Assembly (NCBI GenBank): GCA_023388555.1
Contig: JAEWGA010000009.1
Location: forward strand, 1 to 26,471
Length of the DNA: 26,471 nt
Origin: Bacteroidota bacterium
GTDB taxonomy: Bacteria > Bacteroidota > Bacteroidia > Bacteroidales > Porphyromonadaceae
Reading direction: 5' to 3'
Part shown: piece after piece, positions 6,412 through 15,296 of the stretch
Numbering within the stretch: the first letter of the stretch is position 1
Layout: every line of letters starts with the position of its first letter
Position numbers and translations under genes: made by a program
The notes under the pieces: generated by a model
What the model saw: the letters and a program-made list of their open reading frames with translations, nothing else
Told to the model about the DNA's origin: nothing
Databases searched by the model: none

Positions 6412-8199
6412 ATGAAAAATTACTACGACGAAGTGAAGCCCTTAGAGGACTTCGACTGGGAGAAGTACTCTCAAGACACCCTTTCCAGCGCCGAAGAATT
6501 AAAGGCATCGGAAGAGGCTTACGAAAAAACCCTGAACGCAGTTAAAGAAAAAGAGATAGTGAAGGGTAATGTAGTCTCTATGGACAAAAGAGAGGTGGTT
6601 GTTAATGTAGGCTTCAAGTCTGCCGGCGTTGTACCTGCCAGCGAGTTCCGTTACAATCCGGACCTGCAAGTGGGCGACGAGGTTGAAGTATTTGTGGAGA
6701 GCCAAGAGGACCGCAACGGACAACTCGTACTCTCCCACAAAAAAGCATGTGCGGCTCGCTCTTGGGAGCGTGTTAACACCGCCTTAGAAAACGACGAGAT
6801 TGTAAAAGGTTACATCATGTCCCGCACACGCGGTGGTATGATTGTAGAAATCTTTGGCATCGAGTCCTTCCTTCCTGGTTCACAAATAGACGTTAAGCCT
6901 ATCCGCGACTTTGACGTATTTGTGGGAAAAACCATGGAATTCAAAATTATTAAGGTAAACCAAGAATACCGTAACGTAGTGGTATCGCATAAAGCCTTAA
7001 TAGAAGAGGAAATAGAAGCACAACGCAAAGAAATTATCTCGAAGCTCGAGAAAGGACAGGTACTGGAAGGTACTGTTAAAAACATCACCTCTTACGGTGC
7101 TTTCATTGACCTTGGAGGCGTAGATGGCTTGGTACACATCACCGACCTCTCATGGGGACGCGTTAACCACCCCGAAGAAGTTGTTCAGTTAGACCAAAAA
7201 GTAAATGTGGTTATCCTGGACTTCGACGACGAAAAGAAACGTATCGCCTTAGGCATTAAACAACTAACCCCACACCCCTGGGATAACTTAGACCCCAACC
7301 TGAAAGTGGGCGACAAAGTAAAAGGACGTGTTGTGGTAATGGCCGACTACGGTGCATTTGTAGAGGTAATCCCTGGCGTGGAAGGCCTTGTACACGTGTC
7401 GGAAATGTCCTGGACACAACACCTGCGCAGCGCACAGGAATTCCTGAAAGTAGGCGACGAAATAGAGGCTCAGATTTTGACCTTAGACCGCGACGAGCGC
7501 AAGATGTCCTTGGGTATCAAACAACTCACACCCGACCCCTGGGCTAACATAGAAGAAGAATATGCCGTTGGAACTAAACACACCGCTAAAGTGCGTAACT
7601 TCACCAACTTTGGCGTATTCGTAGAGTTTGAAGATGGCATCGATGGCCTGGTACACATCTCGGACCTTTCATGGACCAAGAAAATAAAACACCCCAGCGA
7701 ATTCACCCAAGTAGGCGCTCCGCTGGAAGTGGTGGTACTGGAAATAGATAAAGAAAACCGCCGCCTCTCCTTAGGACACAAACAACTGGAAGAAAACCCT
7801 TGGGACGTTTTTGCTACCATCTTCACCGTAGGCTCTGTTCATGAAGGTACTATAATTGAAATGAACGACCGCGGCGCCGTGGTATCCTTACCTTATGGCT
7901 TGGAAGGCTTTGCTACACCCAAGCACCTTGTAAAGGAGGATGGCACACAAGCTCAGCCCGAAGAGAAACTGGCCTTTAAGGTTATAGAATTTAACAAGGA
8001 GGCTAAGCGCATCATCTTGTCTCACAGCCGTATTTTTGAAGACGAGCAAAAAACAAAAAGACAAGAAGCCGCTGCCGAAGCTCGTGCAAACCAAGCTAAC
8101 AACAACGCAAACTTCACCCAAACTGCCGTAGAAAAGTCCACCTTGGGCGATTTGGATGTACTTGCCGAACTTCGTGAAAAGTTAGAAGGCGCAGAATAA
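6412..8199 (+). CDS. rpsA: 30S ribosomal protein S1
   Basis: RNA-binding ribosomal protein that helps mRNA bind the small subunit. Six S1 (OB-fold) repeats are visible in 595 residues, at roughly 48-115, 127-195, 213-283, 298-368, 385-455 and 474-540. Repeats 3 to 5 are the most alike (SYGAFIDLGGVDGLVHITDLSW, DYGAFVEVIPGVEGLVHVSEMSW and NFGVFVEFEDGIDGLVHISDLSW in outline). The acidic N-terminus and the Ala/Asn/Glu-rich tail are normal for Bacteroidetes S1. The gene has its own promoter and a strong terminator, so it forms a single transcription unit. As usual in this phylum the start lacks a Shine-Dalgarno sequence and is preceded by A-rich DNA. Confidence 0.96.
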   Translation: MKNYYDEVKPLEDFDWEKYSQDTLSSAEELKASEEAYEKTLNAVKEKEIVKGNVVSMDKREVVVNVGFKSAGVVPASEFRYNPDLQVGDEVEVFVESQEDRNGQLVLSHKKACAARSWERVNTALENDEIVKGYIMSRTRGGMIVEIFGIESFLPGSQIDVKPIRDFDVFVGKTMEFKIIKVNQEYRNVVVSHKALIEEEIEAQRKEIISKLEKGQVLEGTVKNITSYGAFIDLGGVDGLVHITDLSWGRVNHPEEVVQLDQKVNVVILDFDDEKKRIALGIKQLTPHPWDNLDPNLKVGDKVKGRVVVMADYGAFVEVIPGVEGLVHVSEMSWTQHLRSAQEFLKVGDEIEAQILTLDRDERKMSLGIKQLTPDPWANIEEEYAVGTKHTAKVRNFTNFGVFVEFEDGIDGLVHISDLSWTKKIKHPSEFTQVGAPLEVVVLEIDKENRRLSLGHKQLEENPWDVFATIFTVGSVHEGTIIEMNDRGAVVSLPYGLEGFATPKHLVKEDGTQAQPEEKLAFKVIEFNKEAKRIILSHSRIFEDEQKTKRQEAAAEARANQANNNANFTQTAVEKSTLGDLDVLAELREKLEGAE

Positions 8200-8243
8200 C
8201 TACCAGCTCCCCTATTGTTGGAGCAGTAGCTTATAAACAAAAA

Positions 8244-8276
8244 AAACTCCCCATCCAGGCGCTGGATGGGGAGTTT
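8244..8276 (+). terminator. rpsA terminator
   Basis: aaactccccatcca (8244-8257) pairs perfectly with tggatggggagttt (8263-8276), a 14-bp stem with a 5-base loop, followed by a T-rich tail. The A-run before it (8239-8246) lets it act in both directions. Confidence 0.85.
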
Positions 8277-8386
8277 CTTATTTACCAATTTAGACCAAGA
8301 AAATAGCACATCCGTGTCATTTTAGCATACAAAACGTTAAAACACCAATAATAAATACCCAAATAGAGCATTTGGAGGAGTTTTAG

Positions 8387-8418
8387 TTTGGATACTCATA
8401 GGAATTGTCGTATCTTGC
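8387..8418 (+). promoter_or_regulatory. Candidate promoter for the RNA at 8424-8697
   Basis: -33 TTTG at 8387-8390, a 20-base spacer, then TATCTTGC at 8411-8418, one position off the TAnnTTTG consensus. A start near 8424 is predicted. It is the only promoter-like pair found in the 940 bases between rpsA and susC. Confidence 0.4.
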
Positions 8419-8423
8419 AAGCG

Positions 8424-8697
8424 AATTCGGAAATAGTGTTGCCACAATCCCCTAAAAACAAGAGCCCTTTACTTGGCTACTTGTTGTTGGAGAAAGTAAA
8501 AAAGAAAAGTGGTTAAACCTTTCGGCTTTACATTAGTCCAATAGGTGTAGCAACACATTACGATTACGGATAAGTGATATTTCTGATTAAGTAAGTGTTT
8601 TGTGTAATTGAATAGTGTGTGTTTAAGAGTTCCGCAAGGAACGATTAGTTGAACAGGGGGAGGATCTACCGTGAGGAAGATCCTCTCTTGCTTTTAT
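8424..8697 (+). ncRNA. Candidate structured non-coding RNA, about 270 nt
   Basis: This stretch between a promoter and a terminator has no usable reading frame but several complementary segments. GTGTTGC (8436-8442) pairs with GCAACAC (8550-8556) to close a domain. Inside it, AACAAG-AGCC (8457-8466) pairs with GGCT-A-CTTGTT (8475-8485), 10 bp with one bulge. A GTTCC/GGAAC hairpin with a GCAA (GNRA) tetraloop sits at 8629-8642. The terminator hairpin is at 8660-8685. I looked for the signatures of tmRNA, RNase P RNA and SRP RNA and did not find them; 6S-like RNA cannot be judged by eye. It could be a free RNA or the 5' part of a long susC leader. Confidence 0.4.
8657..8695 (+). terminator. Probable intrinsic terminator of the candidate RNA
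   Basis: gaggatct (8660-8667) pairs with agatcctc (8678-8685), extended outward by G-C/G-U pairs, and is followed by ttgctttt. It lies about 520 bases before susC. Confidence 0.6.
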
Positions 8698-9217
8698 ACA
8701 CAGGGCAAGTTATACTATGATATAAGAATGACACTTACTGCCCTCCCTACACAAAGCAGATAAACGAGTTTTCGCACCATTCAGAAACAGTATCCCCCCT
8801 CTGCCCCACCCCACAATAGCCATATTTTATAGCAGTTTACCCCTTAGTGGCAAAAGAATTTGCGTAAATAATTGCGTTTTTCACGAGCAAGCCTCAGATT
8901 TAACATTACAGACATTTGGATTTTTCGGAGGGGAGGAAAAAGATTTTTGGCCACCATTTCACAATAAAATAGCTGTTTATTAAGAAAATAGACAGGGCTG
9001 AGCTGTTAGGCATTCCAAAAAAGAGTAGGAGAGATACACATATAAAAGGGTTTTGAGCGGAATATAGTTGTTTCTTTTTTTCTTTTTGTGTTCTTTTGTT
9101 ATTACGCAGAGACTCTTAATGGGCCAGTCTTAATGTTACAAAACAAGACGGGAACGAAGATTATCGGCATTTACCAAATATATTATTAACACAAACGGGA
9201 AACTAAGAGAAACACCT
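8698..9217. other. Gene-free upstream region of the susCD operon
   Basis: About 520 bases without a gene. I found no complete TTG/TAnnTTTG promoter on the plus strand here. The stretch is AT-rich, with T-runs just before susC (9070-9100) and a small dyad GCAAA-agaa-TTTGC near 8850-8863. No adjacent anti-sigma/ECF sigma pair, hybrid two-component system or SusR-like regulator is present. Confidence 0.5.
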
Positions 9218-12200
9218 ATGAATCGGAAATTGTGGATGCTATGGAGTATACTCCTATTGTGTGGAGTATTACCCGTATTGGCACAGACCCGTATAAAAGT
9301 TACGGGAACTGTTATTGACCAAAGTAACGAGCCTATTATAGGGGCTATTGTACAAGTAAAAGGGGTAAAGGATAAAGGAACGGCAACCGACATGAATGGT
9401 AAGTTTACGTTGTTGGCCCCTAAAGACGGAACACTTGTTGTGTCCTGCATTGGGATGAAATCCAAAGAGGTTAAAGTAGCCCCGGTTTTGAAAGTGGTTT
9501 TGAGCGATAATGCCGAAATGCTTTCGGAAGTAGTGGTGACCGGTATGGTGGCTACCGATAAGCGTCTTTTCACTGGTGCCGCAGATAAACTTAAAGCATC
9601 GGACATTAAATTGGATGGTATGGCCGACATCAGCCGCGGATTGGAAGGGCGTTCGGCAGGTGTTTCTATCCAGAATGTATCGGGCACATTTGGTACAGCC
9701 CCTAAGATTAGGGTTCGTGGAGCAACCTCCATTTACGGGAACTCTAAACCGCTATGGGTAGTGGATGGGGTTATCCAGGATAATATAGTAGATGTTGGTG
9801 CCGATGACCTATCGAGCGGAGACGCTGTTACACTTATAAGTTCTGCCATAGCCGGTCTTAACCCCGATGATATTGAGAGTTTCGAGATTCTTAAAGATGG
9901 GTCGGCAACCTCTATTTATGGCGCCAAAGCGATGGCTGGGGTTATTGTAATCACCACAAAAAAAGGCCATAGTGGCAGTAGCACCTTCTCCTACACTGGA
10001 GAGTTCACCACACGCCTTAAGCCCTCGTACCAAACGTTCAACATAATGAACTCGCAGGACCAAATGGGTATTTACCAAGAGCTTAGGGATAAAGGGTGGC
10101 TGAATTTTGCAACCATTTATAGGGCAAGCGAGAGTGGCGTGTATGGGAAAATGTACCAACTAAGCCACTACTACAACCCCGCCACAGGGCAATTTGGACT
10201 TTACAACACCCCCGAAGCCCAGGCAGAATACCTTAAGCAGGCAGAATACCGGAATACCGATTGGTTTGATATCCTATTTAGCAATTCGGTAATGATGAAC
10301 CACTCGTTGAGTATGTCCACGGGTACAGACAAGTCGCAGTCCTACATTTCATTAAGTGTAATGACGGACCCAGGATGGATGCTTAAAAGCAAGGTTTCCA
10401 GGTATACCGCAAACTTGAATAACACCTACAATATAACAAAGGCACTATCCTTCACAGGTATTGCTAACGCTTCGTACCGGAACCAGGAAGCACCTGGCAC
10501 CTTGGGGCAAAGTAGCGATGCTGTTACAGGGAATGTTTCCCGGTCCTTCGACATTAACCCATATTCGTATGCCCTTAACACCTCGCGTACACTCGACCCT
10601 AACGAGTATTATACAAGGAACTACGCTCCGTTCAACATATTCAACGAACTGGAGAACAACCACATAAACCTAAATATCGTAGACCTTAAATTTCAGGGAG
10701 AACTAAAATACAGGCATAGCTCGGGGTTGCAGCTGAGCATGCTTGGCGCACTAAAGTACTCGGCTGTGGACCAAGCTCACCAAATACGCGATAACTCCAA
10801 CCAGGCTTTGGCATACCGCGCCATGACAGATGCAACAATTGTACAAAAAAATGATTGGCTGTACAAAGACCCCGACAAACCAAACACATTACCCAATACC
10901 GTTCTGCCTAAGGGCGGTTTCTACAATAAAGAGGGGTATAGAATGCTTAGCTACGACTTCCGTGCAGCCGCTACGTATAACACCGAGATAAACGACTTCC
11001 ATATTATTAATTCGTATGCCGGAGCCGAGCTTAACTCACAAGCACGTACCAGCGATTGGAGCGATGGCTGGGGTATGCAATACGAAAATGGCGAGCTTCC
11101 CTTCTTCGACTACTTAGCATTTAAGCGCATGCGCGAACGCAACACCAATTACTATGGTTTGCGTAATACCGTACACCGGCAACTGGCCTTCTTCGGGACG
11201 GCAACCTACTCCTACAAGCGGCGTTATACGCTAACGGGGACAATGCGCTACGAGGGTACAAACCGCTTGGGTAAATCCCGTTCGGCCCGCTGGTTGCCCA
11301 CATGGAATATTGCAACCGCCTGGAATGCTCACGAGGAGGATTTCTTCCGGAAGCTGCAACCAGTCCTTTCGCACCTAACACTAAAAGCTTCTTACTCGCT
11401 AACAGCCGATGCCGGCCCAACATGGGTTACAAACTCCAGCGTTGTAATTAATAGCTTTAACCCATGGAGACCCTCGGCCGGCGTTACCGAGTCGGGCCTC
11501 AGGATTGACGACCTGGAAAACAGGGCACTCACCTATGAGAAAAAGCATGAGCTGAACATAGGTGTAGATATGGGATTCTTGGATAACAGGATAAATTTAG
11601 CAGCCGACTGGTACAAACGTAATAACTTCGACCTTATAGGCTGGATATCGACCCAAGGTGTAGGAGGGCAAGTGAACCGAATGGGGAACGTTGCTACAAT
11701 GAAGTCGCACGGGGTAGAGTTCACCCTTTCCACAAAAAACATAAAGACCCCGGATTTCACATGGTCTACGGACTTTATATTTGGCTATGCCAAAACAAAG
11801 GTTACAGAACTGAATACGCGCAACCGCTTATTCAGCCTTATCTCTGGTAACGGGTTTACACAAGTAGGATACCCACACCGCGGACTCTTTTCTATTCCTT
11901 TCACAGGACTCGATGACCAAGGGTACCCCACTTTTGAGATAGAAGATGCAAATAAAAACAAAATCGAGGTTAACCACGACAACTACAACGAAATAAATTT
12001 CCAACAAATAGATAACCTTGGCTTCCTCCACTTTGAAGGACCTACCGACCCTGTTATTACAGGTAGCTTTGGTAATATATTCTCGTACAAAAATTGGAAG
12101 CTAAACCTATTTATTACTTATGCTGGAGGAAATAAGGTTAGGTTAGACCCCGTTTTTAAGAGCGTTTATAATGACCTTGATGCAATGCCCAAAGACTTTA

Positions 12201-12565
12201 AGAACCGCTGGGTAGTAGCTGGCGATGAGGCTAAAACCGACGTTCCGGTTATTGCCCCCCGACGCCATGTTAACTCTTACAGTAACCTGAATTTGGGATA
12301 CAATGCTTATAACTACTCTACAGCACGTATAGCAAGTGGCGACTTCGTTAGGCTTAAAGAGATATCTCTGACCTATACACTGCCTAAAAAATGGCTCGAT
12401 GGCGTCCTTTTAAAGAGCGCATCAATAAAAGCACAAGCCACCAATTTATTCCTGCTATATGCCGACAAGAAACTGAACGGACAGGACCCCGAGTTTTTCC
12501 GCTCGGGTGGTGTATCCGCGCCTGTACCCAAACAGTTTACTTGCACAGTAAGATTAGGCTTCTAA
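9218..12565 (+). CDS. SusC/RagA-family TonB-dependent outer-membrane transporter
   Basis: Outer-membrane transporter of 1115 residues that imports a substrate with TonB energy, forming the channel beneath a SusD lid. It has a signal peptide (1-22, probable cleavage after VLA before Gln23), then a carboxypeptidase-regulatory-like beta-sandwich (about 25-100, KVTGTVIDQSNEPIIGAIVQV). The SusC signature SEVVVTG, the plug domain with PLWVVDGV and the plug end IESFEILKDGSATSIYGAKAMAGVIVITTKKG follow, then a long beta-barrel ending in Phe. There is no extra N-terminal STN domain, so it is not a sigma-regulated transducer type. It is first in a five-gene operon, with susD 37 bases downstream. Substrate unknown; the operon lacks glycosidases and has a peptidase, which points away from a simple polysaccharide. 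Confidence 0.93.
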   Translation: MNRKLWMLWSILLLCGVLPVLAQTRIKVTGTVIDQSNEPIIGAIVQVKGVKDKGTATDMNGKFTLLAPKDGTLVVSCIGMKSKEVKVAPVLKVVLSDNAEMLSEVVVTGMVATDKRLFTGAADKLKASDIKLDGMADISRGLEGRSAGVSIQNVSGTFGTAPKIRVRGATSIYGNSKPLWVVDGVIQDNIVDVGADDLSSGDAVTLISSAIAGLNPDDIESFEILKDGSATSIYGAKAMAGVIVITTKKGHSGSSTFSYTGEFTTRLKPSYQTFNIMNSQDQMGIYQELRDKGWLNFATIYRASESGVYGKMYQLSHYYNPATGQFGLYNTPEAQAEYLKQAEYRNTDWFDILFSNSVMMNHSLSMSTGTDKSQSYISLSVMTDPGWMLKSKVSRYTANLNNTYNITKALSFTGIANASYRNQEAPGTLGQSSDAVTGNVSRSFDINPYSYALNTSRTLDPNEYYTRNYAPFNIFNELENNHINLNIVDLKFQGELKYRHSSGLQLSMLGALKYSAVDQAHQIRDNSNQALAYRAMTDATIVQKNDWLYKDPDKPNTLPNTVLPKGGFYNKEGYRMLSYDFRAAATYNTEINDFHIINSYAGAELNSQARTSDWSDGWGMQYENGELPFFDYLAFKRMRERNTNYYGLRNTVHRQLAFFGTATYSYKRRYTLTGTMRYEGTNRLGKSRSARWLPTWNIATAWNAHEEDFFRKLQPVLSHLTLKASYSLTADAGPTWVTNSSVVINSFNPWRPSAGVTESGLRIDDLENRALTYEKKHELNIGVDMGFLDNRINLAADWYKRNNFDLIGWISTQGVGGQVNRMGNVATMKSHGVEFTLSTKNIKTPDFTWSTDFIFGYAKTKVTELNTRNRLFSLISGNGFTQVGYPHRGLFSIPFTGLDDQGYPTFEIEDANKNKIEVNHDNYNEINFQQIDNLGFLHFEGPTDPVITGSFGNIFSYKNWKLNLFITYAGGNKVRLDPVFKSVYNDLDAMPKDFKNRWVVAGDEAKTDVPVIAPRRHVNSYSNLNLGYNAYNYSTARIASGDFVRLKEISLTYTLPKKWLDGVLLKSASIKAQATNLFLLYADKKLNGQDPEFFRSGGVSAPVPKQFTCTVRLGF

Positions 12566-12602
12566 CTAACGGAATATTCAATTGAAAAAGGATAATAACG
12601 TA

Positions 12603-14162
12603 ATGAAAACAAGATATATCTCCATATCCCTGGTAGCCTTATTACTACTTGCCTCTGGCTGTAACAAGTTTTTGGATAAAATGCCAGACCAGCGAACCGA
12701 AGCCGATACGCCAAAAAAAATAGCAGAGCTGCTGGTAGGGGCATACCCGAATGTTGACCCTATGATGATTTATGAGCATAGGACCGACAATGTTATGGAT
12801 AATGGCAATAACTTCCAGATACCAAGCAACAAAATGATCCAGGAGAACTACTTCTGGAAAGATGTAACGGATACCGACTGGGATGCTCCAGAACGGCTAT
12901 GGATATCCTGCTACCTGGCTGTAGCCCACGCCAACCAAGCGTTAGAAGCTATTGAGGGGTTAGGGAACCCCTTGGAAACAAAAGCGGCCAAAGGAGAAGC
13001 ATTACTATGCCGAGCGTATGCACACTTTTTATTGGCGAACACCTTTTGCCAGCCGTATAACGAAAAAACAGCAGAGCAAGACTTGGGTATACCCTATGCA
13101 GAAAAACCCGAAACAGAAATTGGTACTAAATACCAACGCGGAACAGTTGCCGAGGTGTACAAGAAGATAGCCAACGATATTGAAACCGGATTCCCGCTAC
13201 TTAACGACAACACTTACGCAGTACCTAAATACCACTTTAACATAAAAGCAGCTGCAGCTTTTGCATGCCGATTCTACTTGTTTTATGGACAGTACCAGAA
13301 AGCTATCGACTATGCAAACAAGGCTATCCCTGCTAACCCCACCGGAGTATTGCGCGACCTTAAAAGCTACCAATCGTTAGTACAAGCCCGGGAATGGCGC
13401 GACCGCTTCATTAGCAAAGATGACCCCTCCAACCTTATGCTTGTAGCACTGCGCTCACGGTGGGGCCGTAATTACACCGTGCAACGTTACGGCAACTCCG
13501 AAGCTCTTATTAAAGCAGTCCTCTACCGCTCGGCTGGTCCTTGGAAAGGTATATTAGAACACTTCGACCTCCTTTTTGGGCGTTCTGGCTTCCCCGTAAA
13601 GTCGCAACCCAAATACGACGAGATATTTGAGGTTACCAACGAAACAGCTCAAACAGGGCAACCGCACGTTGTTCAAATGGCTTTTACAACCGATGAAACC
13701 CTACTGTGCCGAGCAGAGGCTTACACCATGCTGAAGCAATACGAAAAGGCAGCCCAGGACCTCTCTTATTGGTATGTTGTTAAAGGCGGACAAGTTAAAG
13801 GCGTTTCCGACATCGTTAACTTTTATACGCAACGCCAACAAAACGAAAAAGAGGCTTTAGAAAAAGGGGAACTGGCCCCATGGCTACAATTAGTTAAACC
13901 GTTTCACGCCACATTTGATATTGAACCTGGCAACCAGGAAATGATGCTACAAGCAGTATTGCATGCCCGGCGTATAGAAACGATATTCAGCGGGCTACGC
14001 TGGCTGGATATTCGTAGGTTTGGCATAGAGGTAGTGCATAACGTTACCGATAAAGAACCTATTACCCTGGCTCCCGATGACCTTCGTAGGGTTATACAAA
14101 TACCTGAATCCGTTCAGAAGGCAGGACTTCAGGGAAACCCCAAAGCCAATAATGAAAAGTAA
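12603..14162 (+). CDS. SusD/RagB-family nutrient-binding outer-membrane lipoprotein
   Basis: Surface lipoprotein of 519 residues that binds the substrate and closes over the SusC barrel. The signal peptide ends in the lipobox LASGC with lipidated Cys20. The helical TPR-like N-terminal half (AERLWISCYLAVAHANQALEAIEG, CRAYAHFLLANTFC) and the C-terminal ETIFSGLRWLDIRRFGIEV block are typical of SusD. The frame is open from a TTG at 12582, but the ATG at 12603 puts the signal peptide exactly at the N-terminus and was chosen. It follows susC by 37 bases in the same operon. Confidence 0.9.
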   Translation: MKTRYISISLVALLLLASGCNKFLDKMPDQRTEADTPKKIAELLVGAYPNVDPMMIYEHRTDNVMDNGNNFQIPSNKMIQENYFWKDVTDTDWDAPERLWISCYLAVAHANQALEAIEGLGNPLETKAAKGEALLCRAYAHFLLANTFCQPYNEKTAEQDLGIPYAEKPETEIGTKYQRGTVAEVYKKIANDIETGFPLLNDNTYAVPKYHFNIKAAAAFACRFYLFYGQYQKAIDYANKAIPANPTGVLRDLKSYQSLVQAREWRDRFISKDDPSNLMLVALRSRWGRNYTVQRYGNSEALIKAVLYRSAGPWKGILEHFDLLFGRSGFPVKSQPKYDEIFEVTNETAQTGQPHVVQMAFTTDETLLCRAEAYTMLKQYEKAAQDLSYWYVVKGGQVKGVSDIVNFYTQRQQNEKEALEKGELAPWLQLVKPFHATFDIEPGNQEMMLQAVLHARRIETIFSGLRWLDIRRFGIEVVHNVTDKEPITLAPDDLRRVIQIPESVQKAGLQGNPKANNEK

Positions 14163-14211
14163 TAGGCGTTATTCACAGGAATCTTAAACAAGACAAGACA
14201 ATACTATACCT

Positions 14212-15288
14212 ATGAAACGTATTCGTAACTACTATATACCCCTTGTTTTAACAGCCTTACTGGCACTAACCTCCGCAGGTTGTAAGGACCATAATGCCCC
14301 CGATACCTCCAAAAGCATCTTTGATGTTAGCCGCCCTAAGAAGTCGGCCTTCGACGAATGGCTTTACCGGAACTACGTGCAAACGTACAACATAGACTAT
14401 AAGTACCGGATGGATGATAAAGAAACGGACCTTACGAAAAACTTGGCTCCGGCCGAACTCATCAACAGCATGCGATTGGCCAAAATAATTAAACACGTAT
14501 GGTTAGAAGCCTATGTAGAAGTAGCGGGCATTGACTTCATGCGAAAACATGCACCAGCTATCCTGCATATTGTAGGCTCTGCAGCGTGGAATGGAGATGG
14601 TACTATCACGCTTGGTACGGCAGAAGGTGGCTTGAAAATCACCCTATACATGACCAACTGGCTGAACCCCAAAGATATAGACAGCATGAACCGCTACTTC
14701 TTCAAAACCATGCACCATGAGTTTACGCATATCCTCCAGCAGGATGTAAACTACCCACAGGAGTACAACCTTATAAGTGCCGAAGACTACCGCCCATCGG
14801 GCTGGCATAACAGGCACAATATAGAGGATTATGCAAAACTCGGATTCATTACCGATTATGCTGGGAGTATGGCAGTAGAAGACATAACAGAACTCACCTG
14901 CTGCTATGTAACATTCACGGATAAGGAGTGGCAAGACGTCTTTGATGCCGCCGGAGAAGAAGGGCGTGCCAAGCTCAACCAAAAGCTCGAAATCATGAAA
15001 GGGTACATGAAAGATGAATGGAATATTGATATGGATGAGCTGAAAGAGGTTGTGCGTAGGCGAATGAACGAGGTTGTTAATATGGAGCTCTTAGAACCGT
15101 CTTGGTTACCAGTATCGGCACCAACACCTGCCACCAGCCAGGCAGCGTTGCAAATATTGGCGTCCCAACTACAAAAAGAATGGCACAACGTGCTGGAGAA
15201 AGCCGATAGCCAAGAAGCACAAGGGAACCACCAATGCCGGGTACACCTGTCTCAGTTAAACGACATCTTACGCCACTCAAAACACTGA
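14212..15288 (+). CDS. Substrate-import-associated zinc metallohydrolase lipoprotein (HExxH)
   Basis: Lipoprotein of 358 residues with the lipobox TSAGC (Cys24). The metal site is clear: HHEFTHILQQ, with zinc ligands His169 and His173 and catalytic Glu170. A third ligand is probably one of the acidic residues in AVEDITELT (Glu223 is the best candidate). This layout fits the family known as substrate import-associated zinc metallohydrolase lipoproteins, found beside SusC/SusD pairs in Bacteroidetes. It lies 49 bases after susD and 8 bases before the next gene. Likely role: a surface or periplasmic peptidase that cuts the bound substrate before import. The true substrate is unknown; a non-peptidase amidase activity is possible. 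Confidence 0.85.
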   Translation: MKRIRNYYIPLVLTALLALTSAGCKDHNAPDTSKSIFDVSRPKKSAFDEWLYRNYVQTYNIDYKYRMDDKETDLTKNLAPAELINSMRLAKIIKHVWLEAYVEVAGIDFMRKHAPAILHIVGSAAWNGDGTITLGTAEGGLKITLYMTNWLNPKDIDSMNRYFFKTMHHEFTHILQQDVNYPQEYNLISAEDYRPSGWHNRHNIEDYAKLGFITDYAGSMAVEDITELTCCYVTFTDKEWQDVFDAAGEEGRAKLNQKLEIMKGYMKDEWNIDMDELKEVVRRRMNEVVNMELLEPSWLPVSAPTPATSQAALQILASQLQKEWHNVLEKADSQEAQGNHQCRVHLSQLNDILRHSKH

Positions 15289-15296
15289 CTGCAACC

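Noticed and set aside
8424..8697. Identification of the RNA candidate as tmRNA, RNase P RNA or SRP RNA
   Set aside because: I found no tmRNA-like acceptor ends or tag frame, no GAGGAAAGTC-type RNase P core and no GGAAGGAAGC-type SRP loop.
9136..9732. 198-codon minus-strand frame across the susC start
   Set aside because: It is antisense to the conserved N-terminal and plug domains of SusC and shows no protein-like features of its own.
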